DNA of 64,000 nt from Anaerolineales bacterium (lineage in GTDB: Bacteria; Chloroflexota; Anaerolineae; 4572-78; J111). This document shows, piece after piece, positions 8,710-16,204 of this stretch. Positions within the stretch are counted from its first letter, which is position 1. Each line of letters starts with the position of its first letter. Both the position numbers and the translations under genes were made by a program. The notes beneath the pieces are model-generated. The model saw nothing but the letters and a program-made list of their open reading frames with translations, did no database searches and was not told the DNA's origin. The stretch is taken from NCBI GenBank assembly GCA_015075185.1, contig JABTUW010000002.1, positions 1,550,001-1,614,000 of the forward strand. Direction: 5' to 3'.

Positions 8710-9624
8710 ATGGACTTTGTCGCCTTCTCCCTGATCATTGACGATATTGTTTTTTCCGACGGCCAAACGGCCATGGGTATCCTGGGCGGGGGTGGTCCCC
8801 AAACGGCGTTTGGCCTGAAATTGTGGGCCGAACGGGTGGGGTTGGCGGGAGGCGTCGGCAGCGACCTGCCCTCGGCCGCCCTGGCCTGGCTGGAGGCAAG
8901 CGGCATTGATACTCAGGGCCTTCGCCATTCCGCCCAATGGCCGACCCCGCGCGCCTGGCAAATTTTGGAAGCCGATGGCCGCCGGACTCAGCTCTGGCGT
9001 ATCCCCGGCCCGGCTATCGGTGCGCAGTTGGGACGCCGGATGGAGGACCTGCCGCCCCCCTACCGCCGGGCACGCGGCTATCACCTGGGCCTTCACCCGG
9101 AGGAGCCAGGGTTCGATTTTATTAAAGCTTTACGGAGCACCGGCGGTGTGATCAGCATCGAACCGTTCCGGCCCTCCCCTCGCCTCCTGAGCGAGATGGA
9201 ACTGCGGGCGATTGTCTCCACCGGGCAGATTTTTTCCCCCAACGAACCGGAAGCGGCGTCCCTGGTCGGTCCGGGCGAGCCGTTGGAGTTAATCCGGCGG
9301 CTGGTGGCAGCCGGGGCTGAAATCGTGGCTTTGCGGCAGGGGGAAAAGGGAGCCACCGTCCACCGGGCACAAAGCGGCGAAACCTGGCATATCCCGGCCT
9401 TTGAAACTTCAGTGATTGATACGACCGGCGCGGGCAACGCGTTTTGTGGGGGTTTTCTGGCCAGCTGGGTTTTGACCGGCAATCTGCGCCTGGCCGGGCT
9501 GTACGGGGCCGTTGCTGCCAGCTTTCTGGTGGAGCAGGTCGGCCTACCGTCAGTAGGGCCAAGAAACGAAGAGGCGAAGCGGCGGTTGGCAATTTTAGAA
9601 ACCGGAACAACCCGGCTGGATTAA
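8710..9624 (+). CDS. PfkB-family protein with GAGN in place of GAGD
   Basis: A 304-residue PfkB-fold protein with the N-terminal GGGGPQTAFGL glycine motif and a C-terminal signature DTTGAGNAFCGG (residues 237-246). In active PfkB kinases the residue at 243 is the catalytic Asp; here it is Asn. An Asn is also seen in the MAK32-like branch of the family. It is cotranscribed with PsuG, so it could be a divergent pseudouridine kinase, an inactive regulator, or a kinase using another base. Fold is certain; activity is doubtful. Confidence 0.78.
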   Translation: MDFVAFSLIIDDIVFSDGQTAMGILGGGGPQTAFGLKLWAERVGLAGGVGSDLPSAALAWLEASGIDTQGLRHSAQWPTPRAWQILEADGRRTQLWRIPGPAIGAQLGRRMEDLPPPYRRARGYHLGLHPEEPGFDFIKALRSTGGVISIEPFRPSPRLLSEMELRAIVSTGQIFSPNEPEAASLVGPGEPLELIRRLVAAGAEIVALRQGEKGATVHRAQSGETWHIPAFETSVIDTTGAGNAFCGGFLASWVLTGNLRLAGLYGAVAASFLVEQVGLPSVGPRNEEAKRRLAILETGTTRLD

Positions 9625-9683
9625 TCTATTCGCACTTTCGCTCCCGGTTTGACACCTCCCTTTAGCTGCGTTACACTGGCGGC

Positions 9684-11009
9684 ATGCCTGTCCTCAAGTT
9701 GCAACAATCGTTGCTGGTCCCCCTCGCGCTGCTGTTTTTCCTGGCGGCCTGTGTTCCGCCCACCCCGCCGCCGTCACCCACGCCCTGGCCGACGGCGACC
9801 GCCACCCGAACTTCCACCCCTGCCGGAGCAGCCGCCACCCCTCGCCCTACGGCAACGCCTACCCGTACCCCGGCGCCCACCCCAACCCCGTCCGTGACCA
9901 ATCTCCTGGTCTGGGAGAACTTGCCGGAAGCTCAGGCAGAGGCCCTGGCTACGGATATCGAGGCTTTTGAAAAAGAATTTCCCTACTATACCATCACGCT
10001 GCGTCATTACGACAGCCCGGAGAATTTTATGACTCCGCTTATGGCCGGCGAAGCGCAGTTCGATGTGGTCTTGGCTTCGCCGGTGCTGCTGGGCAGTTTG
10101 TGGAATGCCGAGCAAATCGCGCCCATGCCTGATTTTTTCTCGTTAACTTTTTTGGACAGTTTTGCCTCGATCACCCTGGCCGGAGCTACTCAAGAAGATG
10201 AGGTGTGGGGTCTCTCCGATACGGCGGGGTTTCACCTGCTGCTGTTTTACAACCGAGATTTGGTGGGCACCCCGCCGACCAATACCGAGGAGCTGGCCAA
10301 GCTGGCCAAGCAGCAGGAGGGACCTGTCCTGGGCGTCAACAGCTATGATCCCCTCTGGCTGCTGCCCTGGCTGTCGGCTCATGGCGGTTGGCTCACCAAT
10401 CCGGCTGGCCGGCCTACCCTGGATACCCCGGCCATGCAGCAGGCCCTGGCTCTCTATCTGGGCTGGCAGCAGGGTGATAACAGCCTGGCCCCACTGGCGA
10501 CCTATGATGAGGTACGCGCCCAGTTCTTGGCCGGTAAACTGGCTCTGGTCATTGATGGGGAGTGGGCCATTGGAGAGCTGGCCCGCGCTGCTAACATTAA
10601 TTGGGGCGTTGCGCCCCTGCCCAGTGTAGTTGAGGAAGGGGAGAATCTGCCGGCGGTCCCGCTAGTGCTGGCGCGGTATTGGGCGGTCAGCCGCACAGCC
10701 AGCGGGAATAGAGCTTTGGCCGCCGCTACCTTTCTGGAATTCGTCACTCGCCCGGAGCGCCAGTTGGACCGAGTGGTCCATTTTGGCCTGCTGCCGACGC
10801 GTCGCGAGGCTCTGGATGACCCGCTCATTGTCAATGACTCGGCCCTGCGCCTTAGCTCCGAGCAACTGCTGTCCGGTCGCACCGTTCCCTTGGGAGTCAA
10901 TGCCGATGCTCTGCTCAATGCCATGCGCGAGCCCCTACGCCAGGCTCTTGAGGGCAAGTTGACCCCGGAGGAGGCGGCAGAGCTGATGCAAGCGAATGTA
11001 GAGCAGTAA
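9684..11009 (+). CDS. ABC solute-binding lipoprotein
   Basis: A 441-residue extracellular solute-binding protein of the sugar-binding family 1 type. It has a lipoprotein signal (hydrophobic core, then FLAAC with the lipid Cys near 23), a Pro/Thr-rich spacer to about residue 73, and a periplasmic-binding fold (AEALATDIEAFEKEFP, later PSVVEEGENLP and VTRPERQLD). No permease or ATPase gene lies near. It follows the PfkB-like gene by 59 bp, so it may supply nucleosides or sugars to this run, but the ligand is a guess. Confidence 0.85.
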   Translation: MPVLKLQQSLLVPLALLFFLAACVPPTPPPSPTPWPTATATRTSTPAGAAATPRPTATPTRTPAPTPTPSVTNLLVWENLPEAQAEALATDIEAFEKEFPYYTITLRHYDSPENFMTPLMAGEAQFDVVLASPVLLGSLWNAEQIAPMPDFFSLTFLDSFASITLAGATQEDEVWGLSDTAGFHLLLFYNRDLVGTPPTNTEELAKLAKQQEGPVLGVNSYDPLWLLPWLSAHGGWLTNPAGRPTLDTPAMQQALALYLGWQQGDNSLAPLATYDEVRAQFLAGKLALVIDGEWAIGELARAANINWGVAPLPSVVEEGENLPAVPLVLARYWAVSRTASGNRALAAATFLEFVTRPERQLDRVVHFGLLPTRREALDDPLIVNDSALRLSSEQLLSGRTVPLGVNADALLNAMREPLRQALEGKLTPEEAAELMQANVEQ

Positions 11010-11011
11010 AA

Positions 11012-11048
11012 AAGAAGCGAAGCTGCGAGGAGGGGAGGCGGCGAAGAA
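11012..11048. repeat. Short tandem repeat
   Basis: GAAGCGAAG/GAGGAGGGGAGGCGGCGAAG-type units lie between two convergent genes. The same word family, reversed, occurs inside the neighbouring membrane-protein gene at 11950-11987. Confidence 0.5.
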
Positions 11049-11066
11049 TTTTGCTCGCATCTCGTT

Positions 11067-13058
11067 TCATCGCGTCACGATCGTCCCCTCGGCCAGGTTT
11101 TCAAAACCCGTGTTAGTGGTTTTATAAACGACAATTTGGACAGCTTCTGGTGTAAGGCCTTCCGGCAGCGTAAGCGCGTAAACATCCCGCACTACTTCGC
11201 CGGGACGCCAGCGGCTGGTGGGATAGACGCCCCACACCGGCTGGTGATCCTGAATCAAGGCTGTCTCACTTTCGTTAATTAACTGTCCCCCTATTAAGGG
11301 CCGCACGGAAATGGTATAATCTTCGCGTAACGGCTGTGACGTTTGCCAGTAAAGGGCAATTTGCCAGTTAGCTCGCGGCAACCGCCTGGCGACATCCGGG
11401 GGCAGAGGGTAATCCATCTCCACTTGCTCCCAGCCGGCCAGTTTGAGCGCGTCGTCAAAGGGCAGGTCAAGCGGCAAGGCAGTGGCAGGGAGTTCTGTAC
11501 GCGGCGCGGGCCAGAGGGCAATGAGCTGCTCCCCGGCTGCTTGAGGATATGTTACTGCTAATCGAACCGCTTCCGGCGCAGCCACCGCTGCTTGGCGGGT
11601 AATATAGCGGGACAAACGAGCAGTTTGTCCTCCAGGCGAGGTCAAGTCACCAGGATTGGTCGGGTAAACAGCCGAAGTTGCGCCCCAAACATTGGTTAAA
11701 TAGTGCAGTGCCACTTGCTCGGGGAAATCACTGGAGATAAGGGCGAGCGGTGCAGGCTGGTCGGCCAGAATTGCCCAGCCGGGGTCGAGGCCGGTATCGC
11801 TGGATAGATGGCTCTGGTCGGCGCGAGGGAGGTTGGTGGAGAAGCGGTAAAGGAGCAGGGTAATGAGTAGGGCGGGGAGAATGTAAAGCGTAAGGCGTAA
11901 AGCGTAAAGCGTGAAGCGTGAGGTGTAGTGCGTGTTGCCTGATTCATAAGTAGCTTCTTCGCCTCCTCGCCTCTTCGTCTCTTCGCCACTGCCCATCCGC
12001 CATTCATCGATTCGCTTCATTCCCGCAGCCACACCGATGATAAAAATGGGGTAGGCCGGAATAATCACCTGGAACCAGTTGCCAAAGCGGTAGAGCCAGC
12101 AGAAGACAAAGTAAATCAGCAGGGTGCTGTACAAAAAGAGAGCACGCCGTTTGCCCAAAAAGGCCAGCCCGACGAGCCCGCCCACAAAAATAGGCCAGGT
12201 TAGCTCTTGCCACATCAGCGCCGGAAATTCAGCGGTGAAGAAGTTCTGCAGTCCCAGGCCGGGAGTGAGTTCATCGCGGCCCTGGGGGATGGTCAGGAAA
12301 TCCACAAACCAGGCCCAGGCAGTGGGCCACTCGCCCGCGCCGCGCCACTCGGGATGCAGCGCACCGCTGATAAAAACGTAGGTGTAACTGAGCAGCGGCA
12401 AACAGGCCAGGCCAACCGCCTGCAAAATAAGTTTAGGTTTTTGGAAAAAATTTGACGGATTCTGTTTGGTGAAGATAAATCCCAACAACGGCGGCAAAAT
12501 GAAGAGAGTTGTGACCATATTCGCCAGCATCGTCCCGCTGAGGAACACCAGCCAGAGCAGGGTTGAGTCGCGGGGCCGTTCATCCCAGCGAAAAGCCAGC
12601 CAGATGACCAGCAGGGTTTGCAACACCGCGCTGGTGTACTGCTCGGTGGTGACGCTGTAATACCAGAAAAAAAAGGTGACGGCATAAAAGGCGGTCAAGA
12701 GGAAGGCAGTCAGCCACTGCCGGCGCGTCATCTGGAGCAAAATGAGGTACAGTACCAGCAGGGAAGCCAGCCCCCACAGCGTCGAATACAGCGAGAGGAT
12801 TTGGATGGGATTGAGCGCCCAACTCAACAGCGTGCGTCCCAGGCGAAACCACAACCAGCCGCCCATCGTATAGAGGGGGTAGCCGGGAGCGTTACCGGGC
12901 CGGCCTTCCGCCTGGGCATACTGGTGGGTAATCAGGTCGCCGCCGATCAACTCGTCAGGGCGGAGGCCGTTGTCCAGAGTCAAGAGGTACAACAGAGCGG
13001 CGGCTATTAACAGCACGCCTGCTCCGTAACCTGTCGCCCCTCTATTTTTGGCAGTCAT
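11067..13058 (-). CDS. DUF2723 multi-spanning membrane protein
   Basis: A 663-residue protein. The N-terminal half has many transmembrane helices of the DUF2723/GT-C type, with acidic residues after the first helix and FWYYSVTTEQYT further on, related to protein O-mannosyltransferase-like enzymes. The C-terminal third is a soluble, probably extracytoplasmic beta domain. Predicted role is transfer of a lipid-linked sugar, unproven. Residues about 357-392 are repeat-derived (EETKRRGGEE..., then FTLYALRLTLYI). That segment interrupts the loop after a membrane helix and keeps the frame. Confidence 0.75.
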   Translation of the reverse strand: MTAKNRGATGYGAGVLLIAAALLYLLTLDNGLRPDELIGGDLITHQYAQAEGRPGNAPGYPLYTMGGWLWFRLGRTLLSWALNPIQILSLYSTLWGLASLLVLYLILLQMTRRQWLTAFLLTAFYAVTFFFWYYSVTTEQYTSAVLQTLLVIWLAFRWDERPRDSTLLWLVFLSGTMLANMVTTLFILPPLLGFIFTKQNPSNFFQKPKLILQAVGLACLPLLSYTYVFISGALHPEWRGAGEWPTAWAWFVDFLTIPQGRDELTPGLGLQNFFTAEFPALMWQELTWPIFVGGLVGLAFLGKRRALFLYSTLLIYFVFCWLYRFGNWFQVIIPAYPIFIIGVAAGMKRIDEWRMGSGEETKRRGGEEATYESGNTHYTSRFTLYALRLTLYILPALLITLLLYRFSTNLPRADQSHLSSDTGLDPGWAILADQPAPLALISSDFPEQVALHYLTNVWGATSAVYPTNPGDLTSPGGQTARLSRYITRQAAVAAPEAVRLAVTYPQAAGEQLIALWPAPRTELPATALPLDLPFDDALKLAGWEQVEMDYPLPPDVARRLPRANWQIALYWQTSQPLREDYTISVRPLIGGQLINESETALIQDHQPVWGVYPTSRWRPGEVVRDVYALTLPEGLTPEAVQIVVYKTTNTGFENLAEGTIVTR
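11881..11987. repeat. In-frame tandem repeats inside DUF2723 gene
   Basis: GTAAAGC/GTAAGGC/GTGAAGC units (11883-11938) and CTTCGCC/CTCCTCGCC/CTCTTCG units (11953-11987) lie in the coding region and encode residues about 357-392 without a stop or frameshift. Confidence 0.75.
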
Positions 13059-13094
13059 GATTATAATCTCAGGGATGATTAATGAAGCGGCAGT

Positions 13095-13123
13095 ACTATA
13101 TCAAAGGGCAGAGGCTTTGTCAA
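13095..13123 (-). promoter_or_regulatory. Promoter of the DUF2723 gene
   Basis: On the minus strand: TTGACA (13123-13118), a 17-nt spacer, and TATAGT (13100-13095), about 40 bp upstream of the ATG at 13058. Confidence 0.7.
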
Positions 13124-13172
13124 AAGAGTTTTGGCCCAGGTTCTCTTGACAGATTAACCCGACAAAGTTACC

Positions 13173-14210
13173 ATGTCTGTCTATCTGCCTGGTAAGTCTA
13201 GAACCGGTCTACAGGAGCCAGATGATACGGTGAGTGACAATCTATCCACCCAATTTCCCACCCCCCCTGAGTTACAGCCTCTGGCTGGCCCTCCGGCCAG
13301 GGGCCGGCAGATTTTTAGCCTGGTTTTGATTGCTGCCGGATTTCTGCTGCTGGTAACCGGTAGTTGGATGTTTGTCCAGTATCAAATGGAGGTCCACAAG
13401 CCGCCCCCCGCGCGAATTATCGAGGTGTCTTTGGCCGATTTGACCCCGACGACGACGCCAACGCCTCGGCCCAGCCCAACCAAAGTCATCTTTGTCACCC
13501 CATCACCCACGGCTGTTCACAAGCTGGGTGATGCCTTAATCATTGAGCCAACCAACACCCGTAAAGCGACACCTACCCCGCAGGACACGCCAACACCGGA
13601 ACCGACAAGTACACCTAGCCCAGAAAATACCCCAACGCCGGAAGCATCCACCAGCGAGATGCTTTCCATGGAAGATAATCCTCTGGTGGTTGAGGAACCG
13701 GCAGATGCCGCTGGAGCGCCGGAGGTTCCCCCTGTTCCCGGAGATGACCAGACTACCTCGCCGATTACCCGGATTGCCGCCGAGAGTATTGGGCTGGACG
13801 CCCCGGTTATTGGGGTCGGCTGGATCACCGAAATCCGGAGCGGCGTGCCGACCAATATCTGGACGGTGGCCGATTACGCCGCTGGCTGGCACAAAAACTC
13901 TGCCTTGCCCGGCCAGGGTGGCAATATTGTCCTCTCCGGGCATCATAATATCAAGGGTGAGGTTTTCCGCTACACCATTGACTTAAATGTCGGCGATATT
14001 GTTACACTGTATATGGGCGACCAGCCGTACAAGTATGCCGTCGTGGATAAGTTTATCGTCAAAGATAAGGGTGAGCCAGACGCCATCCGCCGCGAGAATG
14101 CCAAGTGGATTGGGCCGTTTAACGAGGAGCGCCTGACGCTGGTGACGTGCTGGCCCTATACCAATAATACCCACCGGGCTATCGTCATTGCCAAGCCGGT
14201 GACGCAATAA
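13173..14210 (+). CDS. Sortase-family transpeptidase
   Basis: A 345-residue membrane-anchored protein: cytoplasmic tail of about 45 residues, one TM helix at about 46-70, a long Thr-Pro-rich spacer (about 90-160), then a sortase domain. Catalytic residues are visible: His in LSGHHN near 256, Cys in TLVTCWP near 324, and Arg in HRAIV. Sortases join sorted surface proteins to cell-surface nucleophiles. No LPxTG-type substrate or pilin gene is seen in the window, so its substrate is unknown. It is divergent from the DUF2723 gene. Confidence 0.9.
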   Translation: MSVYLPGKSRTGLQEPDDTVSDNLSTQFPTPPELQPLAGPPARGRQIFSLVLIAAGFLLLVTGSWMFVQYQMEVHKPPPARIIEVSLADLTPTTTPTPRPSPTKVIFVTPSPTAVHKLGDALIIEPTNTRKATPTPQDTPTPEPTSTPSPENTPTPEASTSEMLSMEDNPLVVEEPADAAGAPEVPPVPGDDQTTSPITRIAAESIGLDAPVIGVGWITEIRSGVPTNIWTVADYAAGWHKNSALPGQGGNIVLSGHHNIKGEVFRYTIDLNVGDIVTLYMGDQPYKYAVVDKFIVKDKGEPDAIRRENAKWIGPFNEERLTLVTCWPYTNNTHRAIVIAKPVTQ

Positions 14211-14254
14211 CGACCGCTGATTACTAAATACCTGAGTACGAAATTAGCTCGAAA

Positions 14255-14388
14255 ATCGCCCTTCGACACTTGCACCTGCCTGCAAGTGCAGGTGTACGGT
14301 CTAACGCCCTGCTCAGGATGATTTTTGGCTAAAATATCGCACCCTGAGTAGCCTTGAGCAAAGCGAAAGGCATATCGAAGGGTGCGAT
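14255..14388. repeat. Nested palindromic repeat element
   Basis: ATCGCCCTTCGA at 14255 pairs with TCGAAGGGTGCGAT ending at 14388. Inner CACCTGC/GCAGGTG and TTGCA/TGCAA hairpins lie between. About 134 bp with no coding capacity, filling the sortase to B3/B4 gap, which resembles a non-autonomous repeat. Confidence 0.6.
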
Positions 14389-14415
14389 TACAAAAACTTC
14401 GAACTTGGGTTAACT

Positions 14416-15108
14416 ATGTATTTTTGCCATTCTGCTGCAATCTGGGAGCAATTTCCCCAACTGGTGCCGGGCCTGTTGGTCGTCGAGGGGATTCAGCCGC
14501 ATGTCGAGGCCGAGAGCTGGCTCCAGCCCTGGTTTGAGCGGGCGCGAAAGCGGTTAGGCCAGGGCGTGGAATCCGACCTGCCGGAAATTTCGGCGTGGCG
14601 GCGCGCCTACGCCCAGATGGGCCTAAAGCCGACGCAGTACCGCTCGGCCGGTGAAGCCCTGCTGCGCCGTTTCCGCAAGGAAGGTGACCTGCCCCGGCTG
14701 CATCCCCTGGTTGATTTGTGCAACGCCGTCTCGCTGGCCTTTGCCCTGCCGGTAGCCGTCTTTGACCTGGCCGGTGTAACCGGCTACCTGGAAGTGCGCC
14801 ACGCCCGTGGCGACGAGCACTATCTGGCCTTTAGCGACGAAATCGAAACTCCGGAACCTGGTGAAGTCATTTTTGCCGACGCCGCCAACCAAGTCCACGC
14901 CCGTCGCTGGACCTTTCGCCAGAGCCGCCGTTCGACCATTGGGCCGGAAACCCGTAGCGCCCTCATTGTCAGCGAGGGGCTGCATCCGACTGCCGGCGAC
15001 GACGTTCCCGCGTTAATTGATGCGTTAGCCCGGGGTATTACTACCCTCTGGTCAGCGCCCCGGTACAGGGCTGTTCTCACCGCCTCGGAACCCCGGTTAG
15101 AGTTTTAG
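14416..15108 (+). CDS. B3/B4 tRNA-binding-domain protein
   Basis: A 230-residue stand-alone B3/B4 domain, as in the editing part of phenylalanyl-tRNA synthetase beta (ISAWRRAYAQMGLKPTQYRS, then PLVDLCNAVSLAFALPVAVFD, then the late SRRSTIGPETRSALIV). Such free-standing proteins are thought to deacylate mischarged tRNA or bind amino acids, but function is not settled. The gene is monocistronic and flanked by palindromic repeats on both sides. Confidence 0.82.
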   Translation: MYFCHSAAIWEQFPQLVPGLLVVEGIQPHVEAESWLQPWFERARKRLGQGVESDLPEISAWRRAYAQMGLKPTQYRSAGEALLRRFRKEGDLPRLHPLVDLCNAVSLAFALPVAVFDLAGVTGYLEVRHARGDEHYLAFSDEIETPEPGEVIFADAANQVHARRWTFRQSRRSTIGPETRSALIVSEGLHPTAGDDVPALIDALARGITTLWSAPRYRAVLTASEPRLEF

Positions 15109-15116
15109 TTGGCCCC

Positions 15117-15238
15117 GAGCTGAAGCTCAGGGCTGACAGCTAAAGTATGCTGAAGCATACTGAAAACTGAACAAGTAAGCATAGAGACCGAGTCGGCTTC
15201 AGCCGACTTGAGTTGTCAGTCTGAGATTTCAATCTCAG
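15117..15238. repeat. Row of four short hairpins with a common centre
   Basis: Hairpins at 15117-15128, 15144-15161, 15191-15208 and 15221-15238 have 5-8 bp perfect stems and 2-nt GA or TC loops. Three share the centre GCTGAAGC or its complement while outer stem bases differ. They lie between the convergent B3/B4 and nuclease genes. Confidence 0.75.
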
Positions 15239-15257
15239 GCGCAATGCTGCAAAACAG

Positions 15258-16130
15258 TTACTCCCAATCCAACTCTTGCGCCAGGTCCAGCAGCGACCGC
15301 TGGCCGGCCGCTTTCTGCTTGGAGGTCATTTTCTCGGCCCCCTTCTTGGCCACGATGCGCTTGGCAATCATATCGGCCATGACCTTGTCGGGAAGTTGTT
15401 TGGGTTGGGACTTCTGCCACTCCATGGCCCGTTTTCCCGGCTCGCAGATATCCAAAAAGGCGCAGTAACTGTGAGCCCAATGATCCGGCGGCAGCACATC
15501 GTCTTCCGGTAATTGGTCCATTTCTAATAAGTTCAGCATGCGCTTGATTCGGGCCAGCAGGTCGGCCATCATGTCTGGATCGGGATAGACTTCGTAGGCG
15601 AGGTGATCGAGGGTGTCGCGGTTTTCGTAGTAAATGATGGCCCCCTTGAGCGGAACCGCCCCCTGGTAATATTTCTCGATTCCCCACAGATAAATTTGAG
15701 CCTGGCGCACGTGTTCTTCCTTCGGGATTTTGGCGGCCTTGACTTTGTCAAACTCGCTAGCCGCACTGGTTTTGTATTCCAGCGCCCAGAAGCCGGTTGC
15801 GGCCTCGTCCACATTTACCCCGGGCGGAATATAAAGAATCCCATCACAAAAGCCGTGGATCCGGTACTCCGGCATCTCAAAAAAGACTTCCTGGGCCAGG
15901 CAGGCCCGGCTCATCGCCCGCTGCAGGCGGCGGTGGCTGTCGGTACCCACCGAGAGAATCCGGCCCACCCTGGCATCAAAGGGCGGCTTGGGTTTGCCCT
16001 GCAATTCAAAGGCCACATATAGCATGCAGCCCTTGGCCAGCGACGAGGGTTTAATATACTCTTTCTGGCTCTTGTGCTCTTCCTGGAGCCATTCCACCGT
16101 ATACTCGGCGGCGCTTCGTTGTCGTCTCAA
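15258..16130 (-). CDS. PD-(D/E)XK nuclease, RecB/Cas4-like
   Basis: A 290-residue protein with the RecB-type nuclease motifs in order: His66 in GTDSHRRLQ, Asp96 in GFCDGI, ExK at 118-120 in LEYKTS, and QxxxY in RQAQIYLWG at about 144-148. Cys35 near the N-terminus and Cys223/Cys229 (YCAFLDIC) resemble part of a Cas4/AddB-type Fe-S set, but a clear fourth Cys is not evident. The TTG start at 16130 has a GGAAGG ribosome site 7 nt upstream. It lies downstream of a HerA-like ATPase gene on the same strand, so a joint DNA-end-processing role is likely. No cas genes are nearby. Confidence 0.85.
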   Translation of the reverse strand: MRRQRSAAEYTVEWLQEEHKSQKEYIKPSSLAKGCMLYVAFELQGKPKPPFDARVGRILSVGTDSHRRLQRAMSRACLAQEVFFEMPEYRIHGFCDGILYIPPGVNVDEAATGFWALEYKTSAASEFDKVKAAKIPKEEHVRQAQIYLWGIEKYYQGAVPLKGAIIYYENRDTLDHLAYEVYPDPDMMADLLARIKRMLNLLEMDQLPEDDVLPPDHWAHSYCAFLDICEPGKRAMEWQKSQPKQLPDKVMADMIAKRIVAKKGAEKMTSKQKAAGQRSLLDLAQELDWE

Positions 16131-16166
16131 TTTTCTACCTTCCCTTCTTTGACCTCTCTTTTTAGG

Positions 16167-16201
16167 AAGACCCTAAAGGTCTTTAAGACCTTTAGGGTCT
16201 T
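16167..16201. repeat. Perfect 15-bp hairpin between HerA and nuclease genes
   Basis: AAGACCCTAAAGGTC and its exact complement flank a TTTAA loop. It begins 3 bp after the HerA-like stop codon and precedes the nuclease TTG by about 36 bp. It could partly terminate transcription or stabilise the upstream mRNA, so that ATPase is made in excess of nuclease. Confidence 0.8.
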
Positions 16202-16204
16202 CTC

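Noticed and set aside
11881..11987. Possible CRISPR array or minisatellite outside genes
   Set aside because: Units are only 7-9 bp, imperfect, without spacers, and lie in frame within a coding sequence.
15258..16130. Nuclease as Cas4 of a CRISPR locus
   Set aside because: No cas1, cas2 or repeat array is nearby, and the four-cysteine set is incomplete. Context is HerA, not CRISPR.
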